NCBI GenBank assembly: GCA_030636765.1
Contig: DAOVWI010000012.1
Location: 1 to 23,504 of the forward strand
Origin: Gemmatimonadales bacterium
GTDB taxonomy: Bacteria > Gemmatimonadota > Gemmatimonadetes > Palauibacterales > Palauibacteraceae
Direction of reading: 5' to 3'
Length of the DNA: 23,504 nt
In this document: one piece after another, positions 15,131 to 23,058 of the stretch
Layout of the letters: each line of letters opens with the position of its first letter
How positions within the stretch are numbered: the stretch's first letter is position 1
Notes under the pieces: generated by a model
The model's input: only the letters and a program-made list of their open reading frames with translations
The model's database searches: none
Told to the model about the DNA's origin: nothing
Made by a program: the position numbers and the translations under genes

Positions 15131-16681
15131 ATGCCGAACGTGAGCCGGAAGGCAAGGCCTTCCGGAGAAGATTCCGAGCCGCGCGAGGGCTCCTCCGCCG
15201 CGCCGCGCGAGGGCTTTTCGCCGCCGCCGCGCGAGGAGCGGCTCAGGGTGGTCCATCTCGTGGCGGAGTACTGGCCGTTCGCCAGGACGGGCGGCCTCGC
15301 CGAAGCCGTGCGCGGGATCGCGACCTTCCAGGCCGCCACAGGGATCCCGATCACCGTCTTCATGCCGCTGTACCGAGCCGTACGCGAAGCTCATCCCGAG
15401 CTGGAGGAGGTCTCGAGGTTTGCCGTGCAGGTCGGACCTCGCCGGGAGGAGGCGCGCGTGTTTGGTCTCCCCGGGCCCCGCCGAAACCCGAACGTGCTGT
15501 TCATCGACAACCCCGAGTACTTCGACCGGGACGGAATCTACGGGGAGGCGGGAAGCGACTACCCCGACAACACGCGACGCTTCGCCTTCTTCAACCGCGC
15601 CGTACTCGAGGCGTTGCCCGAGCTGGCGGAAGTGCCGGTCGTGCTCCACGCTCACGATTGGCACACGGCGCTCGCGCCCGTTTTCCTGCGGACGACGATG
15701 CCGAAGCAGCCGCCGTACAGCAACGTGGCCACGGTTCTCTCGGTTCACAACGCGGGTTATCAGGGCCACTTTCCGCCCGAGACGTTGGCCGACATCGGGC
15801 TGCCGTCCTCGCTCTTCCACTGGCGCTGGCTCGAATGGTACGGTCGGGTGAACATACTGAAAGGCGGGCTCGCGTTCAGCGACTACGCCACGACGGTGAG
15901 CCCCACGCATGCCCACGAGCTCAGGACGCCGGCGGGCGGCTTCGGCCTTCACCACTCTTTCATCACCATGCAGGACCGCTTCATCGGAATCCGCAACGGA
16001 ATCGATCTCGACGTATGGAACCCGGAATCCGATTCGGAGATCGCAGCCAGGTATTCGCCGGACGATCTCTCCGGGAAGCGGCGCTGCAAGGCCGATCTCC
16101 AGCGGGCATACGGCCTCCCGGAGGATCCGGAGATACCGCTGTTCGGCATGACGGCCCGCCTGGTGGAACAGAAGGGCCTGGATCTCATTCTGGACGACGG
16201 AATGCTTTCCCGGGCCGACGCTCAGTTCGTGTTCCTCGGATCGGGCGAGGAGCGGTACCGGGTGGCGCTGAGCCGGGCGGCCGCGGCCCGGCCGCAGCGC
16301 GTCGCGGCGGCGTTCGACTTCCGGGAACCCCTCGAGCACCAACTGCTGGCCGGCGCCGACCTCCTGCTGATGCCCTCGCTGTACGAGCCCTGCGGACTCA
16401 CGCAGATGCGGGCTCAGCGCTACGGTACGCTCCCGGTGGCGCGGCGGGTGGGCGGGCTCGCCGACACCATCGAGGATCAGGTGACCGGCTTTCTGTTCGA
16501 CGAGTACAGCACCGAAGCCCTCGAGCAGGCCGTGTGGCGGGCGGTCGATCTCTATCGGTCGGGGCCGGAAGGCTGGAATTGGCACATTCTGGAAGCGATG
16601 GATCGCGATTTCGGCTGGGAGAGCTCGGCCGCCAGGTACCTGGACGTGTACCGGAAGGCGCACGCCGCTCACGTTGGCTGA
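15131..16681 (+). CDS. glgA: Glycogen synthase (GT5), with a repeat-bearing N-terminal extension
   Basis: Extends alpha-1,4-glucan from a sugar nucleotide. The ATG at 15131 follows GGGAG by 7 bases; the open frame runs on leftwards antisense to glgB but carries no family similarity. Residues 1-38 are a Pro/Arg/Glu-rich extension with an octapeptide repeat. The GT5 fold begins at RVVHLVAEYWPFARTGGL: the donor-binding KTGGL of GlgA is RTGGL here, with Arg52 replacing Lys. Other motifs are HAHDWHTALAP, VLSVHNAGYQGHF, NGIDLDVWNP, GMTARLVEQKGLDLI, and YEPCGLTQMRAQRYGTLPV with catalytic-type Glu419, followed by RVGGLADTIED. 516 aa against about 477 in E. coli, mostly due to the extension. The donor (ADP- or UDP-glucose) cannot be decided from sequence. 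Confidence 0.93.
   Translation: MPNVSRKARPSGEDSEPREGSSAAPREGFSPPPREERLRVVHLVAEYWPFARTGGLAEAVRGIATFQAATGIPITVFMPLYRAVREAHPELEEVSRFAVQVGPRREEARVFGLPGPRRNPNVLFIDNPEYFDRDGIYGEAGSDYPDNTRRFAFFNRAVLEALPELAEVPVVLHAHDWHTALAPVFLRTTMPKQPPYSNVATVLSVHNAGYQGHFPPETLADIGLPSSLFHWRWLEWYGRVNILKGGLAFSDYATTVSPTHAHELRTPAGGFGLHHSFITMQDRFIGIRNGIDLDVWNPESDSEIAARYSPDDLSGKRRCKADLQRAYGLPEDPEIPLFGMTARLVEQKGLDLILDDGMLSRADAQFVFLGSGEERYRVALSRAAAARPQRVAAAFDFREPLEHQLLAGADLLLMPSLYEPCGLTQMRAQRYGTLPVARRVGGLADTIEDQVTGFLFDEYSTEALEQAVWRAVDLYRSGPEGWNWHILEAMDRDFGWESSAARYLDVYRKAHAAHVG
15179..15235 (+). repeat. 2.4-copy tandem repeat, period 24 bp, at the glgA N-terminus
   Basis: Units start at 15179, 15203 and 15227, each beginning ccgcgcgag. 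They encode PREGSSAA, PREGFSPP and PREERL, a flexible linker ahead of the GT5 domain. Confidence 0.85.
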
Positions 16682-16711
16682 AGCCGCACCGCCCACGTTG
16701 GCTGAAGCCGC
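16665..16711 (+). repeat. Two-copy tandem repeat, period 24 bp, spanning the glgA stop codon
   Basis: Bases 16665-16687 and 16689-16711 match at 22 of 23 positions; the shared core is cacgttggctgaagccgc. The TGA at 16679-16681 ends glgA; the second copy has an in-frame TGA at 16703-16705. Readthrough would add eight residues ending again in AHVG. Confidence 0.9.
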
Positions 16712-16729
16712 GCCGGCCCGCGAGCGAGC

Positions 16730-18595
16730 ATGACGGCCAGCCTCCGCTCGATCGTTGTTCACGGTCATTTCTACCAGCCGCCGCGGGAGGACCCGTGGTT
16801 CGACGAGGTCTCACGGGAACCCACCGCCGCTCCGTTCCACGATTGGAACGAGCGAATCGAGCATGAGTGTTACGGCCCTATCGTTGCCGCGCGCCCGCTG
16901 GAACCGGACGGGCCGAGCACCAACCCGAGCGCCGGGTCCGTGACCGGCCGGGCCACGCGGCCGGTGAACGCCCTTGCATCGATCAGCTTCGACGTCGGTC
17001 CGACCCTCCTCGACTGGCTCGAGAGACACGCCCATGCCACCTACGAGGCGATGCTGGAAGCGGATCGGGCGAGCCGAAGAGCGCGATCGGGGCACGGCAA
17101 CGCTATCGCCGCTCCCTATCACCACGTGATCCTGCCCCTTGCGTCACGCCGCGACAAACGTACCGAGGTGCGGTGGGGCATCGCGGATTTCCAGCGGCGG
17201 TTCGGCCGAGACCCTATGGGCATGTGGCTCCCCGAGACGGCGGTGGACGACGAGACGCTGGACGTCCTCGCGGCCGAGGGCATCGCGTTCACGATCCTCG
17301 CCTCGCACCAGGTCGTCAGGCCGCCCGCGAACGGTCTGCCGGGCCTGTACCGGACGGGCGGCGGCCGCTCGATCGCCCTGTTCCTGTACGACGGCGACAC
17401 CTCGCACGACATCGCCTTCGGCCCGCTCATCGGGGATGCGACGCTGTGGGCGGAACGGATGACCGCGCGAAGAGCACCGCCCGGTGAGACAGGACCGCAT
17501 CTCCTTACCGTCGCTACAGATGGCGAGACCTACGGCCACCACCACAGGGGCGGAGAGCGAACCCTTGCAACCGTGCTGGCCGACCTCCAGCTCCGGGAGG
17601 AGGTGCTGCTCGAAAACCCGGCCTCGTTCCTCGTCCGCCACGCGCCGCGCGAGGAGGTCGAGCTCGTGGCCCCGAGCTCCTGGAGCTGCCCCCACGGCGT
17701 CGAACGGTGGAGAGCCGACTGCGGGTGCCGGATGGCGCCCGAACGACAGAGCCAGCAGCGCTGGCGGGCACCGCTGCGCGACGCGCTCGAGTGGCTCGCC
17801 GTAGAGCTGAATCGGCGCTTCGAGCATGAGGGCTCGTCGGTGTTCGGCGATCCCTGGCGCGCACGAGACGCCTACGGCGCTTTCGTCGGTTCGGGTGAGG
17901 GGGAGCGCGGAAGCTTCGTCCGCCATGCGATAGCCGGCAGGCCAGCCGACGCGGTGCGCGCCCTCGAGCTGCTCGAGATGGAGCGTAACTGCCTTCGGAT
18001 GTTCACGTCCTGCGGCTGGTTCTTCGACGACCTCGGAGGCCTCGAGGGAACGCAGGTCCTCCGCTACGCGGCGCGGGCGATCGACCTCGCCGGACGGGAC
18101 GGCGACCGGTTGGAAGAGGGTCTTCTCGAGCGCCTGGCCCGCGCGCCCGTGGGCGAGCCGGAGTCCGAGAGCGGAGCGGAGCTCTACCGCCGGCGCGTGA
18201 AGCCGCGGGTGGCCCCGGCCGTGGCGGCGGCCGGGGGTTACGCGGCCGCGAGATCTCTCGGCGCGGAACCGGAAGAGCTTCTTCTCGCGGGGCTCGACGT
18301 GCACGAGCGCCCCGATGGGTCTGACAGGAACGAGTTCGGCGCTCGGCTCGACGTGGTGGAGCGACGCACCGGACGCGTGCACCGTCTCGTCGCGCAAGTC
18401 GAGAGGCCCGGAGCCGGAAGGATCCTCGCGCACGTGCGGCCCGCGGAGACGAACGGCGGCAAGGCCGCGGACGTCGAGCCGGCCGACGTCGAGCGGACGG
18501 AGGCGAACGACATGGAGGCAATCGAGGTGGAGATGGCGGACTTCCCGGAGAAATATCTGGCGGTTGTAACCCGCCGGCTGGGCGAGGGCGCATGA
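16730..18595 (+). CDS. GH57 family protein with DUF3536 (glycan-active enzyme of unknown specificity)
   Basis: The N-terminal half is a GH57-type barrel: IVVHGHFYQPPREDPW, HDWNERIEHECYGPI, ISFDVGPTLLDWLE, SGHGNAIAAPYHHVILPLA, FGRDPMGMWLPETAVDDETL (Glu169 in the nucleophile position) and TDGETYGHHH (Asp264 in the acid position). The segment SSWSCPHGVERWRADCGCR and the following helical region are typical of DUF3536 proteins. The substrate is not known, but the position behind glgA argues for alpha-glucan. ATG 16730 is 48 bp after glgA. 621 aa, which I believe is shorter than many relatives. Near the C-terminus (about residues 580-605) is an acidic low-complexity insert with a 15-bp repeat (ADVEPADVER). 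The stop overlaps the next ATG (ATGA). Confidence 0.85.
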   Translation: MTASLRSIVVHGHFYQPPREDPWFDEVSREPTAAPFHDWNERIEHECYGPIVAARPLEPDGPSTNPSAGSVTGRATRPVNALASISFDVGPTLLDWLERHAHATYEAMLEADRASRRARSGHGNAIAAPYHHVILPLASRRDKRTEVRWGIADFQRRFGRDPMGMWLPETAVDDETLDVLAAEGIAFTILASHQVVRPPANGLPGLYRTGGGRSIALFLYDGDTSHDIAFGPLIGDATLWAERMTARRAPPGETGPHLLTVATDGETYGHHHRGGERTLATVLADLQLREEVLLENPASFLVRHAPREEVELVAPSSWSCPHGVERWRADCGCRMAPERQSQQRWRAPLRDALEWLAVELNRRFEHEGSSVFGDPWRARDAYGAFVGSGEGERGSFVRHAIAGRPADAVRALELLEMERNCLRMFTSCGWFFDDLGGLEGTQVLRYAARAIDLAGRDGDRLEEGLLERLARAPVGEPESESGAELYRRRVKPRVAPAVAAAGGYAAARSLGAEPEELLLAGLDVHERPDGSDRNEFGARLDVVERRTGRVHRLVAQVERPGAGRILAHVRPAETNGGKAADVEPADVERTEANDMEAIEVEMADFPEKYLAVVTRRLGEGA

Positions 18596-20547
18596 CCTCC
18601 TCTCCGCTGCTCTTCGCCTTCGGTGTCCACATCCACCAGCCGGTCGGCAACTTCGACCACGTGATCGATGAGCACGTTCGAGAGGCGTACGCTCCTTTTC
18701 TCGAGCGCCTGTCGGCCGCAGGCCTCCTGCCGATCTCCCTTCACGTGTCGGGGCCACTTCTCGAGTGGTTAGAGGAGCACGGCTCGCCTTTCCTGGACCT
18801 GATCGGCGGGCTGGCTGCCGAGGGGAAGCTCGAGCTCCTGCTGTCGGGCTTCTACGAACCCATCCTGGCCGCGCTGCCCCGCGTCGACCGCCTCGAGCAG
18901 ATCGCCTGGATGCGAGAGCACCTGCGCGACCGGTTCGGCGTGGAGGCGCGCGGCCTCTGGCTGACGGAGCGCGTGTGGGAGCCGGAGCTAGTGGCCGATC
19001 TCGCCGACGCGGGCGTGCGGTACACGCTGCTTGACGACAGGCACTTCGCCACGAGCGGCTTCCCGCGCGAGCGCCTTCATGCACCGTTCTGGACCGAGGG
19101 GAACGGGAGGCGGCTGGCCCTGCTGGCGATCGACGAGCGGCTCCGCTACCTCATCCCCTTCCGGCCGCCCGCCGAGATCGTCCGCTATCTCGATGACGTG
19201 CGGCGAGGGGGCCACCGGCTCGCCGTGCTGGCCGACGACGGCGAGAAGTTCGGCGGGTGGCCGGGGACGCGAGAGTGGGTGTATGACGATGGTTGGCTCG
19301 ACGGATTCATCGAGGCGCTGGCCGCACGCATCCAGGCCGGCGACCTTCGGCTCGTCACGATGTCGGAGGCGGTGGCGCAGGTCGAGAGCGGTGGCCTCGC
19401 CTACTTGGCGACGGGCTCCTATCGGGAGATGGAGAAGTGGGCCCTCCCCTCCGACGCGGCAATCCGCCTGACGGCGCTCGAGGACGAGCTGGGGGAGGAG
19501 CGTCTGGCCGGCCCGGACGGCGCGCTCCTGCGCGGCGGCCACTGGCGGAACTTCCTCGTCCGCTACCCGGAAGCCAACCGCATGCACAAGAAGATGCTCG
19601 CTCTGTCCGCTCTAAGCCGCGAGCGCGGCGACCCGCAGGGCGCGCGGCGGGCGATCGGTCGAGCCCAGTGCAACGATGTTTACTGGCACGGCGTGTTCGG
19701 CGGGCTCTACCTCCCGCACCTGAGGCGCGCCGTCTGGGAGAACCTGGCGACCGCGGAGCGGATTCTCCGAGACGGCGAGTCGATCGCCTGGGAGGTGCTG
19801 GACCTCGACGTGGACGGCCACCCCGAGATATGGGTGCATTCGGCCGAGTTCTCGGCGATCGTGAGCCCGGCCAGAGGGGGCGCCATCGAGGAGTACACCC
19901 TGTTCGAGCGGGGCCTGAACCTGGCGGACGTTCTGACGCGGAGGCGAGAGGCGTACCACGGGGCGGCGCCCGGCAGCGGTGCGGGTACGCCCAAGGGAGG
20001 CGCCCCGAGCCTCCACGAGCTCGAGCGATTCGCAGTATGGGCAGGGGCTCCGGAGCTCGACCGGGAGCCCCGGGCACTGTTCGTGGACCGTGTCCTACCG
20101 GAGGACATCGACCTGGCCACCTACCGAAGCGGCGCCGCCGAGGCTCTCGCCTCCTGGGCCGGAGCCCGCATGACCTCACGCATCCAGCGAGTCGGCGACG
20201 CGGTCGAGATCACGCTGTCGGGACCGGCCTTCGTGCACGACCGCCCGCGGGACCACGCTCCGGTTTTGGAAAAACGAATCCGTTTCGACGCGAGCGGCGC
20301 GCTGAAGGTGGCTTATCGCTGGGAGGCAGGGGCCTTTCCGGAGGGCGCTGTGTTCGCCACGGAGATCTCGACGGCCGAGCCGGTGGAGCTCCGCCCCGAG
20401 CCGGAGGCAGAGATGTGGTCGTTTCCGATCATCACGATCGTCCGCTCGGAGCGAGAGATCGCGGAAGAGACGCAGGGGGTTTCACTGACCCCGCGCTGGT
20501 CGGTCGGCGCGGGCGAGGCACTCGTTGCGCTTCGGCTTCTCCGCTGA
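18592..20547 (+). CDS. GH57 4-alpha-glucanotransferase / alpha-amylase-like enzyme
   Basis: Closest in layout to the Thermococcus litoralis type 4-alpha-glucanotransferase, with an N-terminal GH57 barrel followed by DUF1925 and DUF1926 regions. Motifs: FAFGVHIHQPVGNFDHV, LLSGFYEPILAALP, ARGLWLTERVWEPEL with Glu126 as likely nucleophile (Glu123 in T. litoralis), LADDGEKFGGWPGTREWVY with Asp216 as likely acid (Asp214 in T. litoralis), NRMHKKMLALS and AQCNDVYWHGVFGGLYLPHLR. The last third is beta-rich. 651 aa, matching the family size of about 650. It is expected to transfer or trim alpha-1,4-glucan segments. The ATG overlaps the stop of the DUF3536 gene by 4 bases, so synthesis of the two is probably coupled. 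Its stop is 16 bp from the next convergent gene. Confidence 0.9.
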   Translation: MTSSPLLFAFGVHIHQPVGNFDHVIDEHVREAYAPFLERLSAAGLLPISLHVSGPLLEWLEEHGSPFLDLIGGLAAEGKLELLLSGFYEPILAALPRVDRLEQIAWMREHLRDRFGVEARGLWLTERVWEPELVADLADAGVRYTLLDDRHFATSGFPRERLHAPFWTEGNGRRLALLAIDERLRYLIPFRPPAEIVRYLDDVRRGGHRLAVLADDGEKFGGWPGTREWVYDDGWLDGFIEALAARIQAGDLRLVTMSEAVAQVESGGLAYLATGSYREMEKWALPSDAAIRLTALEDELGEERLAGPDGALLRGGHWRNFLVRYPEANRMHKKMLALSALSRERGDPQGARRAIGRAQCNDVYWHGVFGGLYLPHLRRAVWENLATAERILRDGESIAWEVLDLDVDGHPEIWVHSAEFSAIVSPARGGAIEEYTLFERGLNLADVLTRRREAYHGAAPGSGAGTPKGGAPSLHELERFAVWAGAPELDREPRALFVDRVLPEDIDLATYRSGAAEALASWAGARMTSRIQRVGDAVEITLSGPAFVHDRPRDHAPVLEKRIRFDASGALKVAYRWEAGAFPEGAVFATEISTAEPVELRPEPEAEMWSFPIITIVRSEREIAEETQGVSLTPRWSVGAGEALVALRLLR

Positions 20548-20563
20548 ATCGTGTGAGCGAGCC

Positions 20564-21019
20564 CTACTTCGGCCGCTGTAGCTTGTCGATCGCCCGATCG
20601 ACGGCGTCTTTCGCGGAAGCGGTGATTCCACCGCGCTCGTACTCCTCGACGACGACGTCCTCCATCCTCCGGACCAGCACGTCCAAGCCGGATGGGGGGC
20701 TTTCATCGGCGCTCCCCGGAAGGAGTCGATCGGCCGCGCCGAACAGGTTGATCCAGTGCTCCGTCTCGCGACCGAGGAGGATCACGTCGTAGAAGGTCCG
20801 GCCAGCGCGGCGCCCGATGCCCAGAAGGTCCATGATCGCCGCTACGATCGAGATCGGCATCAGTAAGGCGTCCCGCACGCCGTCGACGATCAGCTTCCCC
20901 TGGAACACGATCACGTCGCACACCAGCGCCCAGCGCGACTTCGGCACCAGCTCCCAGTACGACTCCGGCACCAGCTCCGAGCGCGACTCCGGCACGCGCT
21001 CGGGAGGTCGCCTAGTCAT
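20564..21019 (-). CDS. Unrecognised protein with an octapeptide repeat and one or two hydrophobic segments
   Basis: No named family recognised. With the ATG at 21019 the protein is 151 aa. Residues about 5-28 consist of three units of the form E(R/L)VP(E/K)S, ending WALV; the centre has hydrophobic, possibly membrane-associated helices (VCDVIVFQGKLIVDGVRDAL, MPISIVAAIMDLLGIG), then RTFYDVILLGRETEHWINLFGA, and the C-terminus is a charged helix (EDVVVEEYERGGITAS). The start is uncertain: a GTG at 21073 with GAGGAGA just upstream would add 18 residues, and the open frame extends to 21157. It is convergent with the GH57 genes and divergent from the M61 gene. Proteins with FQGKL..DG..D preceding a G(R)(R/K)(A/P)G(R/K)(T/F)FY motif seem to occur widely as conserved hypotheticals, but I cannot assign a role. 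Confidence 0.6.
   Translation of the reverse strand: MTRRPPERVPESRSELVPESYWELVPKSRWALVCDVIVFQGKLIVDGVRDALLMPISIVAAIMDLLGIGRRAGRTFYDVILLGRETEHWINLFGAADRLLPGSADESPPSGLDVLVRRMEDVVVEEYERGGITASAKDAVDRAIDKLQRPK
20936..21000 (-). repeat. About 2.7 tandem copies of a 24-bp unit in the 20564-21019 gene
   Basis: Units start at 20936, 20960 and 20984, each beginning cgact(t/c)cggcac on the plus strand. The second matches the first closely (ccagctcc core shared) and the third diverges after about 12 bases. In the gene they read as ERVPESRS, ELVPESYW and ELVPKSRW. Confidence 0.85.
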
Positions 21020-21177
21020 CTCGATCTCGGATGCTCGCCCGGGTGTCGCGCGATCGATCCGGCTGCTCCATGTCACCTCTCCTCTGGCGTGGGTAGGAAA
21101 CGCTGCCGGGGGTAAGAACGTACACTTGGCTGAAGCTGCAGACGACCGTTCACTCACCGAGAGGGAGAAGCCCCGCT
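21020..21177. promoter_or_regulatory. Divergent control region for the octapeptide-repeat gene and the M61 gene
   Basis: About 158 bp between divergent starts. GAGGAGAGG on the minus strand near 21075 and GAGAGGGAGAAG on the plus strand just before 21178 are ribosome-site-like. No convincing promoter pair was found. A TTGGCTGAAGCTGC stretch at about 21126-21139 resembles the repeated sequence at the glgA stop. Confidence 0.35.
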
Positions 21178-23058
21178 ATGCACTCAACCCCAAAGCCCGC
21201 TCAGGGAGTCTTGCTTCTTTCCGGCCTCGCCGCGGCACTCTCACCGGGCGGGGCCGTCATACAAGCCGCCACCGCCAACCAGCAAGACGTTCCAACGAGC
21301 ACCGCCGGCGCCGCTAGCAGCGGCATCGCGGACGTTCGGTATGCCGTGACCTTCGACTCGAGCACGGCGCAGAGCGGCGCGATTCACGTCGACATGTCCT
21401 TCACTTCGAATGGCGCCGGACCGGTCGAGCTGTCGCTGCCGGCCTGGACCCCCGGCTCCTACGAGCTGGACAACTTCGCGCGGTACGTCCACAACTTCGG
21501 CGTCACGTCCGATGGAGAGCCGGTTCGCTGGGACAAGAGCGACTACGACACGTGGCGGGTTCACCCCGGTGGAGCGCGAGCCGTGACGGTGAGCTTCGAC
21601 TACCGGGCGGACTCCCTGGACACCGGCATGGCCTGGTCCGCGCACGACTTCGCCTACTTCAATGGCACCAACCTGTTTCTCTACCCGGAGGGAGGGGAAT
21701 ACGACTTCTCGGCCAAGGTGGCGATTCACACCGAGCTGGAGTGGCGGGTGGCCACGGGCATGAAGCCGGGAGAGGCGCCGGGCGAGTACGTGGCTGCCGA
21801 CTATCACGAGCTGGTGGACATGCCAACGTTCATCGGTCGATTCGATCTCGACAGCACGCTGGTGAACGGACGGTGGTATCGGCTCGCGACCTACCCGCCG
21901 GGTGCCATGGCAGGCGACGCGCGCACCACGCTGTGGGATCAGATCCGGCGCATGATGCTGCCGATGGAGATGGTGTTCGGGGAGACGCCCTGGGAGACTT
22001 ACACGATCCTCATGGTGTTCGACCCCAACTACCCGGGTGCGAGCGCCCTCGAGCACGCGAACTCCCACCTGGGCGTATACACGTCACACGCGATCGGGAA
22101 TCCGCTGCTCGCGTCCGTGCTGGCACACGAGATCTTCCACGCCTGGAACGTGAAGCGGCTGCGCCCGGCCGAGCTCGTGCCTTACGAGTACGGGCGTCCA
22201 CAGCCGACCACGCTTCTATGGATAAGCGAGGGGATCACCGACTATTACGCGGATCTGGCGCTCGTCCGCGGCGGGATCGCGCCGCCGAACGTCTTCTACA
22301 GCCGCACGGTCGGCAAGATCTTGACGGTGGCCGGCGCACCGCCCGTGGCGCTGGAGGATGCCTCGCTCTCGACCTGGATCGAGCCCGACGATGGCACCGC
22401 CTTCGTCTACTATGCCAAGGGATCCCTTGCCGGTCTGCTGCTCGACATCCTGATCCGCGACGCGTCGGACAACCGCGCTTCGCTCGATGACGTGATGCGA
22501 GACGTGTACGAGACCACGTACAAGCGGGGCGCGGGTTTCACGACCGAGGAGTGGTGGGCGGCGGTCCGGGACGCGGCCGGCGGTGAGGCGGCGATCGATC
22601 TCGGCGTGTTCGCCTCCCGGTACGTCGACGGGCGCGAGCCTTATCCATGGGAAAGTGTTCTCCCGCTCGCCGGCCTCCTCCTCTCGGCCGACACCACGCT
22701 CGTGCCGCGAATCGGCGTCACCACGAACGTCGATGAGGATGGAGTCCTGGTCGAGCAAGTCGTGCCTGGAAGCGCGGCTGCCGCAGCGGGAGTCCGTGTC
22801 GGAGATTACCTGGTGAGCGTGGGCGACGTGCACGTGAGAGACGATGGGTTCGGCGCCGAGTTCCGGCAGCGGTACGCCGGCCAGCCCGAGGACACCCCGC
22901 TGGGACTCGTCGTCCGGCGCAACGGCAACCCGGCCGTGCTCGATCTCCGTCTCCGCTTCAGCGAGAACGTGAACCTGACGATCCAAGAGGATCCGACCGC
23001 ACCGCCGAAGCCGGCACGCATTCTGCGAGGCATCCTGACCGGCAGGACCGACCGATAG
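21178..23058 (+). CDS. Secreted M61-family metallopeptidase with C-terminal PDZ domain
   Basis: Zinc aminopeptidase-type enzyme (glycyl aminopeptidase relatives). The N-terminus to about residue 45 looks like a signal sequence plus spacer (GVLLLSGLAAALSPGGAV), so it is probably periplasmic. An N-terminal beta domain follows (RYAVTFDSS, VELSLPAWTPGSYEL, YFNGTNLFLYPEGG), then the catalytic domain with zinc motif HEIFHAWNVKRLRP (His317, Glu318, His321) and the third ligand Glu351 in WISEGITDYY. YYAKGSLAGLLLDILIRD and GFTTEEWWAAV are family-typical. A PDZ domain occupies about residues 505-600 (GVLVEQVVPGSAAAAAGVRVGDYLVSV). ATG 21178 has a GAGAGGGAG ribosome site. 626 aa, normal for the family. 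Confidence 0.93.
   Translation: MHSTPKPAQGVLLLSGLAAALSPGGAVIQAATANQQDVPTSTAGAASSGIADVRYAVTFDSSTAQSGAIHVDMSFTSNGAGPVELSLPAWTPGSYELDNFARYVHNFGVTSDGEPVRWDKSDYDTWRVHPGGARAVTVSFDYRADSLDTGMAWSAHDFAYFNGTNLFLYPEGGEYDFSAKVAIHTELEWRVATGMKPGEAPGEYVAADYHELVDMPTFIGRFDLDSTLVNGRWYRLATYPPGAMAGDARTTLWDQIRRMMLPMEMVFGETPWETYTILMVFDPNYPGASALEHANSHLGVYTSHAIGNPLLASVLAHEIFHAWNVKRLRPAELVPYEYGRPQPTTLLWISEGITDYYADLALVRGGIAPPNVFYSRTVGKILTVAGAPPVALEDASLSTWIEPDDGTAFVYYAKGSLAGLLLDILIRDASDNRASLDDVMRDVYETTYKRGAGFTTEEWWAAVRDAAGGEAAIDLGVFASRYVDGREPYPWESVLPLAGLLLSADTTLVPRIGVTTNVDEDGVLVEQVVPGSAAAAAGVRVGDYLVSVGDVHVRDDGFGAEFRQRYAGQPEDTPLGLVVRRNGNPAVLDLRLRFSENVNLTIQEDPTAPPKPARILRGILTGRTDR

Noticed and set aside
17144..19084. Open frame of 646 codons antisense to the two GH57 genes
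   Set aside because: Low-complexity Arg/Ala/Pro-rich translation with no motifs; it crosses the junction of two clearly real genes.
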